A DNA stretch of 64,000 nucleotides from Anthoceros angustus (taxonomy: Eukaryota; Streptophyta; Anthocerotopsida; Anthocerotales; Anthocerotaceae): assembly GCA_010909165.1 (NCBI GenBank), contig MU008192.1, positions 124,001-188,000 of the forward strand. Direction: 5' to 3'. Made by a program: the position numbers and the translations under genes. Shown piece by piece: positions 56,923 to 64,000 of this stretch; position 1 is the stretch's first letter, and each line of letters begins with the position of its first letter. Below the pieces are notes generated by a model. That model was given only the letters and a program-made list of their open reading frames with translations, was not told the origin of the DNA and searched no databases.

Positions 56923-59536
56923 GTCAGGACTCGGAATGGAGTAAAGTTTATAGTTTCTCTCTCATCACCGGATGTGGCGCGGCGGATCCGCCTCTCTCTG
57001 GTAGCCACCACATGTACAGCTCATCGAGGCATCGTTCGGACGGGGCGGCCATGTTGTCAAGTAAGAGGATCTCTCAAAATAGTACACCTACAATTTTAGG
57101 TTGATTTTGGTCAGGACGCAAAGGACGTTAATGGTTGGTTGGCTCCTCGACCCCAGGGGCTCAGTGCAAGTCTGTAATTAGCACAATCGGTGAATGCTTG
57201 CCTTGCAAGGCTATTTTTGATGTTGGTGCCTATATTTTTTAAATTTTGCCGCCGCTGGTGCTGGATGTGCGGATGGGATCTGCAACGCGAGCCTGGCATA
57301 CTGTCACACCGTACATACCATGAGAAGGAAAAGAGGATATGCTTTTTAGTCCATAAAGACTTACATGTCTGTATGCGATCGAAATGATGATTACAATAAA
57401 AATATTTGAATTTATTTAAGTATTTAATTAATTATTAAGAGTAGAATTTTGTGGCAAAGTGGTGTGTGCTGCAACACGTGTGTACCTATAGTTTTGAAAG
57501 GGATAGGCTTTCCTTCCTTCTTAGACTTCAATTAAAGCGGTAGGATCGAGGTTTCGTAAGCGGAGCGGCAGGCTGGCCCGGGGACCGGGCAGTGGTAGGG
57601 CGTCAACTACCGGTCATGCGGAAGGCGGGTCCGACACCGACAGCGCTGCTTGTGTGGCCAAGCTGCGAGCCTGCTAACGGACTTGACCCCGTTTTGACGT
57701 GTGACTTGCGGTTACCTCCTGTCCCGGTCAACGAGTGGCTGCACGGCAGGCCAGCAGGAGCCGCCCTGCGGCTGACCCGGTCGCCTCGTCTTTTGGGCCC
57801 CTGGAGATCCTCCCTCCAGTAGTTCCTCAAACCCAGGAGGCCGGGCCGGGCCGGGCCGGGTGTGTGAGGACCACACGCCACCACCTTTGCCGCCTGGTGA
57901 AGAGTGGCCGTCAGTCGTCGCGTTATTAAGAAATCCTTCTTCGTCTTCTTCCTCCTGCCTGGAGCCTGGAGCCTGGACTCCAATCCTTCCTCCCTCCCGC
58001 TCTGGCTTCGTTGCTCTCTTCTGCTCTGCTTTGCTCTGCGCAGCGCAGCGCTTGCTTGCCTGCCCGCCGCCCCAGGTGCTTGCTTGTGCCATCCCATGTT
58101 TTCTGGGCTTGTCGTACTTAGTATCTGTATGCTGCTTGGCGTGATGCTGCTGGAGGCAGGAGATTGAGTAGCAGGCTGGGACTCCAGCTGCAGCTAGTGC
58201 TCTTGCTGGATCGAGTGTGTCAGAGTTCCGAGCTCCAAGCGTGAAGAGAGGTTTTGTGTGTGTGTGTGTGTGTGTTTCCATGAGGCTGATGATTGATTCG
58301 GAGCCTGGGGTGAATGGTGATGGGGAAGAAGAAATGACAAACGGTGGGTGGTAGCGACGAGGGTGGAGCAGGTGTGCAAGCAGCACCCACGAAAATTAGG
58401 GGTGACGACATTGTTGCAACAATGGCCGCAGGCTGCCTTCGGCCTTCGCTCTGGGAGCGGCGGTCCCAGACTGGCTCAACAAGGGGACAATGCATGGCAG
58501 ATGACAGCGGCTACCCTGGTGGGACTCCAGAGCGTGCCGGGCCTGGTGATCCTGTACGGGGAGCATCGTGAAGAAGAAGTGGGCTGTGAATTCCGCCTTC
58601 ATGGCGCTCTACGCCTTCGCGGCCGTGCTGCTGTGCTGGGTGATCTGGGGCTACAAGATGGCCTTCGGCCAGAAGCTGCCCTTGGGGCAAGGCCGGCCCT
58701 GCTCTGGGCCAGCACTATCTCATCGGCCAGGCTCTGCTGCCCGCGTCCACGCAGATCTACGCCACCACCCGCGACGGCCACAACAAGGGCGACACGGAGA
58801 CGGCCGCCATCGCCCCCCTCTACCCGATGGCCACCATGGTCTACTTCCAGTTCGTGTTCGCGGCCATCACCCTCATCCTGCTGGCGGGCTCCGTGCTGGG
58901 CAGGATGAAGTTCCTGGCCTGGATGATCTTCGTCCCCCTCTGGCTCACCTTCTCCTACACCGTGGGCGCCTTCAGCATCTGGGGCGGCGGCTTCCTCTTC
59001 CACTGGGGCGTGCTCGACTACTCGGGCGGCTACGTCATCCACCTTTCCTCCGGCGTCGCCGGCTTCACCGCCGCCTACTGGGTGAGTGTATCCTCTCCAC
59101 CCACCTCGTGCCGACATTCTCTCCTCAGCAGTAGCAGGAGCAGCAGCAGCAGCAGCAGAGGATGGGATTGATTGAGTGCAACATCCTCTCTGCAATCCCA
59201 TCCTCATGCAATCCTTGGATGGCTTTGATTGATTGATTTTGACTGCGGAGAATTGATTGATTTTGACTGCGGAGAGAAGGATACACATTGGCGATGACGA
59301 TGGATCAGTGCATTGCCGGTGCTCTTGCCAACATTTGACTGTAAATACATCCCCTTCTTCCACCTTGCTATCCCAGCCTCATGCAATCCTGCGATGGGGG
59401 AATGGGTTTGATCGATTGGGTGATTGGGTGATGGACTCTTGACTGTGTCGGGATTGGATACGTCGGTGACAGTGGGTGATTGCGCTGCTGGTGCTATCGC
59501 CAGCACAGGAAGAAGCTTCTGGTTTGGCTGAAAGAT
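56923..59536 (+). repeat. Segmental duplication, copy 2 (from the AMT2 locus)
   Basis: About 2.61 kb, collinear with 47,891-50,554, inserted within the PPR locus. The right joint reads GGCTGAAAGATGCACGCCAGG: AMT2 intron up to AAAGAT, then PPR sequence whose own word is GAAGATGCACGCC, so AAGAT is shared. Homopolymers and short repeats are mostly shorter here than in copy 1. Confidence 0.9.
58422..59081 (+). pseudogene. Partial AMT2 duplicate (exon 1 and partial intron only)
   Basis: Carries the AMT2 start region, exon 1 and donor site, but the duplicate ends before exon 2. The start is frameshifted (ATGGCCGCAGGCTGC against ATGGCCGCGGCCCCGC), and further small indels lie at about 58,560 and 58,680. 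The segment around 58,827-59,081 reads correctly ([20 protein letters not shown]), including the base missing from the complete gene. Cannot encode a transporter. Confidence 0.85.
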
Positions 59537-62500
59537 GCACGCCAGGTTTTGACAGCTTGGCCACAAAGGATGTGGTGACATGGAATGCCCTGATTGCTGG
59601 GTATGCAGCAAGCTCGGACATGAGGCGCTTGTATGGACAAATGGAGCAGGAGGGCCTGATTTTGGCTAACCATGTTACTTTTGCTTGCCTTCTGAAGGCC
59701 TGTGCAAGCACTGGTACAGAAGGGCAGGCAGCTGCACTCACAGATTGTCGAAAGAGGACTGCTGGATGACGTAGTGGCAACTGCCTGGTGGACATGTATG
59801 CGGTGAACTGGAAGATGCACGCCAGGTTTTGACAGCTTGGCCACAAAGGATGTGGTGACATGGAATGCCCTGATTGCTGGGTATGCACAGCAAGGGCTTG
59901 GACATGAGGCGCTTGTGTATGGACAAATGGAGCAGGAGGGCCTGATTTTGGCTGACCATGTTACTTTTGCTTGCCTTCTGAAGGCCTGTGCAAGCACTGG
60001 TGCCTTACAGAAGGGCAGGCAGCTGCACTCACAGATTGTCAAGAGGACTGCTGGATGACGTAGTGTGGGCAACTGCCTGGTGGACATGTATGCAAAATGT
60101 GGTGAACTGGAAGATGCACGCCAGGTTTTTGACAGCATGGCCACAAAGAATGTGGTGACATGGAATGCCCTGATAGCTGGTTATGCCCAGCAACAGCTCG
60201 GACATGAGGCGCTTTTTTTGTATGGAAAAATGGAGCAGGAGGGCCTGATTTCTGCTAACCATGTTACTTTTGCTAGCCTTCTGAAGGCCTGTGCGGGCAC
60301 TGGTGCCTTACAGACGGGCAGGCAACTGCACTCACGCATTGTCGAGAGAGGACTGCTGGTCGACGTAGTGCTGGGCAACTGCCTGGTGGACATGTATGCA
60401 AAATGCGGTGAACTGGAAGATGCACGCCGGGTTTTTGCAAGCTTGGCCACAAAGGATGTGGTGACATGGAATGCTCTGATTGCTGGGTATGCACAGCAAG
60501 GGCTTGGACACGAGGCGCTTGTTGTGTATGCAGAAATGGAGCAGGAGGGCATGATTTTGGCTGACCATGTTACTTTTGCTTGCCTTTTGAAAGCCTGTGC
60601 AAGCACTGGTGCCTTGCAGAAGGGCAGGCAGCTGCACTCACAGATTGTAAAAAGGGGACTGCTGGGTGACGTAGTGCTGGGCAACTGCCTGGTGGACATG
60701 TATGCAAAATGTGGTGAACTGGAAGATGCACGCCAGGTCTTCTACAGCATGGCCACAAAGGATGTGGTGACATGGAATGCCCTGATAGCTGGGTATGCAC
60801 AGCAAGGACTCGGCCAAGAGGCGCTTGTTGTGTATGGACAAATGGAGCAGGAGGGCCTGATTTTGGCTGACCATGTTACTTTTGCTTGCCTTCTGAAGGC
60901 CTGTGCAAGCACTGGTGCCTTACAGAAGGGCAGGCAGCTGCACTCACAGATTGTCGAAAGAGGACTGCTGGATGACGTAGTGTTGGGCAACTGCCTGGTG
61001 GACATGTATGCAAAATGTGGTGAACTGGAAGATGCACGCCAGGTTTTTGACAGCAAAAGGATGTGGTGACATGGAATGCCCTGATTGCTGGGTATGCACA
61101 GCAAGGACTCGGCCAAGAGGCGCTTGTGTATGGACAAATGGAGGAGGAGGCCTCATTTTGGCTGACCATGTTACTTTTGCTTGCCTTCTGAAGGCCTGTG
61201 TGGTGCCTTACAGAAGGGCAGGCAGCTGCACTCAGATTGTCAAAGAGGACTGCTGGATGACGTAGTGGGCAACTGCCTGGTGGACATGTATGCAAAATGT
61301 GGTGAACTGAAAAATGCACACCAGGTTTTTGAAAGTTTGGCCACAAAGGATGTGGTGACATGGAATGCCCTGATAGCTGGGTATGCACAGCAAGGACTCG
61401 GCCAAGAGGCGCTTCTTCTGTATGGACAAATGGAGGAGGGCCTGATTTTGGCTGACCATGTTACTTTGCTTGCCTTCTGAAGGCCTGTGCAAGCACTGGT
61501 GCCTTACAGAAGGGCAGGCAGCTGCACTCACAGATTGTCAAAGAGGACTGCTGGATAACGTAGTGGGCAACTGCCTGGTGGACATGTATGCAAAATGTGG
61601 TGAACTGGAAGCACGCCAGGTTTTTGACAGCATGAACACAAAGGATGTGGTGACATGGAATGCCCTGATATCTGGGTATGGTGCTTGTGATGAAGGTCAC
61701 AAGGCACTAGCTTGTTTTGAGGAGATGTTAGTTGCCGGTATTCAGCCTGATGCTACTTTTACTTGCCTTTTAGTAGCATGCAGTCATGAGGGACTGGTGG
61801 ATGAGGGTCGCAGGCACTTTGATTCCATGGCTGAGCAGCATGGCATCAAACCTACTACTGAGCATTACAATTGCATGGTTGATCTTCTTGGGCGTGCTGG
61901 CCATTTAGATAAGGCTGAGAACATGCTCTTATCATGCGAGGGCCAAAGTGATGTTGTGGGCTTGACGTCTTTGTTGAATTCCTGCAAAACTCACGGGGAT
62001 ATACAGAGGGCGACGTGGTGTTTTGAAAGCATTGTTCGGCTGGACCCTCAGCAGGCGTCTGCATATGTGCTCATGGCCAATGCCTACGCAGACGCAGGTA
62101 GGTGGACCGATGTAGACAGGATTGAAGCACAGAGAATGGTAGCAGGAGCTAACAAGAAACCTGCAGTGGCGACCATCGAGGTGAAGAAGCAGGTACATAC
62201 ATTTGCGGTGGGAGAAAGAAGAGATGATATTGCGTTGAAGGTAGAGAGCACAAATGCACGTCTGAAGCAGGAAGGAGGCCACGTACCTCGCACACAATTG
62301 GTGTTGAAGCCACTGTCGGAGAAGGACAAGGAAGATGCGCTTTGTGGGCATGCTGAGAAGCTAGCTCTGGCGTTTGGTCTCTTGAACACTCCGAGTGGGA
62401 CACCTCTGGTGGTAACGAAGAATCTACGCATGTGCAGTGACTGCCACAGTTCCACGGAGATCATGTCAAGGCTTGAACAGAGAGACATCGTTGTAAGGGA

Positions 62501-62558
62501 TGGGTACCGTGTGCATCGATTCGCAAATGGTTTCTGCAGTTGTAAGGGTCGACCATGA
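59537..62558 (+). CDS. PPR protein with DYW:KP-type deaminase domain (KPAxA and GRP variants)
   Basis: An organelle RNA-editing factor of the PLS class. Eight triplets of about 306 bp repeat the order P ([18 protein letters not shown]), L (HVTFACLLKACASTGALQ) and S ([20 protein letters not shown]). They are followed by E motifs (IKPTTEHYNCMVDLLGRAGH, VVGLTSLLNSCKTHGDIQ), then NKKPAVATIEVKKQVHTFAV, and a deaminase with GHAEKLALAFGLL (HxE) and CSDCHS (CxxC). The end is FANGFCSCKGRP, not DYW. KPAxA plus GRP defines the DYW:KP group linked to U-to-C editing. The longest unbroken frames are 60,065-61,069 and 61,458-62,558. Deletions of 1-8 bp at about 59,555, 59,780, 61,060, 61,200 and 61,540 break the frame as read. 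The N-terminus is missing or rearranged; the PDF-PPR copies at 54-56.6 kb are the best candidates for its original start. Confidence 0.8.
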
Positions 62559-62969
62559 GGGGAATGAAGTATCCAGTGCTCAAGTGTGTAGGCTGCAGAA
62601 TTTTGGCTACGGAACTCCATCCCCGTCCATACTGAGACATGGATGGCTACCATCTTCCGCATGGTGTTCCTGCTACCAGCCCTTGGCTAATGGAGTAGCA
62701 GCTGTACTGCTGACTGTTTTGCATGAAACAATTCCACGATGAGGCTTGCCCAGTGGAATGCTCTGTATGCGGGGTGCACTTATCTGATGCCAGCCTCCCA
62801 GTACTGAATAACCTCAATCTTTAGTCACTGAACCTACCGGTTGTGCCCTCATGCAGGATGGCAAGCAAATAGGGGAAAACTCCGGAGGTGGTTCTAGGTG
62901 TCTACATCTAGAGCACTACAGGACTCGGTATTCGTTAGCTAGGGACGCAACATCAAGTCCCCAAATATA
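62559..62969. other. 3' flank of the PPR-DYW gene
   Basis: No gene or element recognised in this stretch. Confidence 0.4.
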
Positions 62970-63290
62970 GCGTAAGTGCCCTGTCATGTGTTGCACCGTG
63001 GCACTCCTCCTCGTCAGAGCATGGCGCCCCTCCTGAGCTACAGAAATTTCAGAATTGTGGAGGTGCCGTGGCGAGATCTGATGTAAAAGGTTGTTGAAGA
63101 TTTTGTTGATCAGTTTGAAGTGCTGCTGAAATTTGGGAATCTGTTAGAGGAAGGTCGTTGGTAACCGAAACACCCTGTGTTGTAACTTGTTTGTTGGCAA
63201 CTGCCAAAATGTGGGAAAGTGCAAGATGCATGCCACGATTTCCAAAAAGGATGTGGTGACAATGGAAGCCCTGATTGTGCGAACTAGACA
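62970..63290 (+). pseudogene. Decayed PPR relic
   Basis: GTGCCCTGTCATGTGTTGCA near 62,978 corresponds to the PPR word at 55,140 (GTGCACTGTGATGTGTTGCA). At 63,180-63,285, GTTGGCAACTGCC, AAAATGTGGGAAAGTGCAAGATGC and AAAGGATGTGGTGACAATGG follow the order of an S-P motif pair, with many changes. It is a fragment of the same PPR family, not coding. Confidence 0.65.
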
Positions 63291-64000
63291 ATTCAGCTCC
63301 AACTTGGATACTTCAGTTTCGAGATTGAATTGAACTGTTAACCAAACTGTAAATGACGAACCATGATCCCATATATAGGCCATCAAACTGAACCAGATAG
63401 AGAGTACCTAAGTCACCCATTCGAGATATCGGCTACTATCTTCCTTTTTCTTTTGCACGTGTTCCATTATATCCAAGGCCAAATCTAAACTCTTTATTGC
63501 TTGTAGGGTTTTGTGCCGAACATTTCAGCAAGTCAGCCAGTTCTCAATTTGTCTAAACACATTGATGCCGAAGATGAGGAGGCTCATACCTTTAGGATCG
63601 ATGGAGCCATAAACTAAAATGTTGATCTTGTTGTTTTTTTAGTCTTGTGTGGTCACCTTGCATATTTGTATTCATGAGCTTCTCTTTGGCTACTAGAGGC
63701 CATTTAGCTATATGTCGGGCTAGGAATTAAATGGAGGAAGATGTTGGTTCTAGGTTTAGGCAAGCATCTCTTCATGTGTGTGAATCAATTGCACAATATG
63801 GTAGCCACGAAGTATATCTCCCTATGCCAAGATTCAGGGTGGTGGGTAAAATAAAGAAGCAACCCATGGATTTGGCACTTATTGATTTGCAAGTATGTAG
63901 ATTCAGATGCTTTAAGGAGGAAGAGAGTGATAAGGGTGAAGCCTGTAAGGTTTTTTCATGTGGTTGAGTAGTTGCGACCATTGGAGACGCTCTGCCGCAG
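63291..64000. other. AT-rich right edge, no gene supported
   Basis: A 78-codon ATG ORF (63,731-63,967 +, MEEDVGSRFRQASLHVCESI) is open and contains a short basic stretch. It has no recognised family and could be a transposon remnant. Nothing else is visible. Confidence 0.35.

Noticed and set aside
59537-61660. Regularly spaced near-identical repeats, CRISPR-like at first sight
   Set aside because: The 306-bp units are protein-coding PPR triplets in an intron-bearing plant genome; there are no short direct repeats with unique spacers.
1-64000. tRNA, rRNA or other structured RNA genes
   Set aside because: No cloverleaf with a convincing B-box or rRNA core sequence was seen by eye; a covariance-model scan would be needed to exclude small ones.

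Overview
The window is nuclear DNA of a land plant. Its genes carry many short introns (mostly 70-200 bp, GT..AG) and encode plant families: the NatA auxiliary subunit NAA15, a ZIFL-type transporter, plant-type homoserine dehydrogenase, cyclophilin 40, organellar TruB, thylakoid-lumen FKBP, AMT2, an organellar 5'-3' exonuclease and several PLS-class PPR proteins. The last PPR gene ends in a DYW domain with a KPAxA motif in place of the PG box and C-terminal GRP in place of DYW. This variant is known from plants with U-to-C organelle RNA editing (hornworts, ferns, some lycophytes). Together with the short introns and compact genes it points to a hornwort or a similarly compact seed-free plant. 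That placement is inference. Layout: 0-7.7 kb holds the 3' part of NAA15, a complete 17-exon ZIFL transporter and a small minus-strand membrane protein. 9-20 kb holds a broken non-LTR (LINE-like) reverse-transcriptase gene split by a decayed Ty3/gypsy element on the minus strand. That element carries a PHD finger after the integrase and a downstream AT-hook reading frame. 20-28 kb is GC-rich repeat DNA made of two pairs of direct repeats of about 1.5 kb, GGACCCGGAGGAAG minisatellites, a GTCCGGAC-rich stretch and an LTR-like 3' end. 29-46 kb is a gene-dense island: a small membrane protein, homoserine dehydrogenase, CYP40, TruB, two large tail-to-tail PPR-E genes and a lumenal FKBP. 47-53 kb holds AMT2 and the organellar exonuclease. 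53-63 kb is a heavily rearranged PPR locus: a tandem duplication of a gene start that encodes an OSB-type PDF motif plus PPRs, a 52-bp minisatellite born inside PPR sequence, a 2.6-kb duplicate of the AMT2 5' half, and an array of near-identical PPR triplets ending in E and DYW:KP domains. Functionally, the island mixes single-copy housekeeping genes with organelle RNA and protein factors: PPR editing-type proteins, TruB, a 5'-3' exonuclease and a lumenal FKBP. Several duplicates differ from their partners mainly by loss of 1-8 bp at short repeats and homopolymers. Both real decay and consensus errors in near-identical copies are possible, so frameshifts in duplicated segments should be treated with caution. 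Exon models for NAA15 (from its first exon in the window), ZIFL, HSD, CYP40, TruB, FKBP and the two small spliced genes were built by hand, and each sums to a multiple of three.
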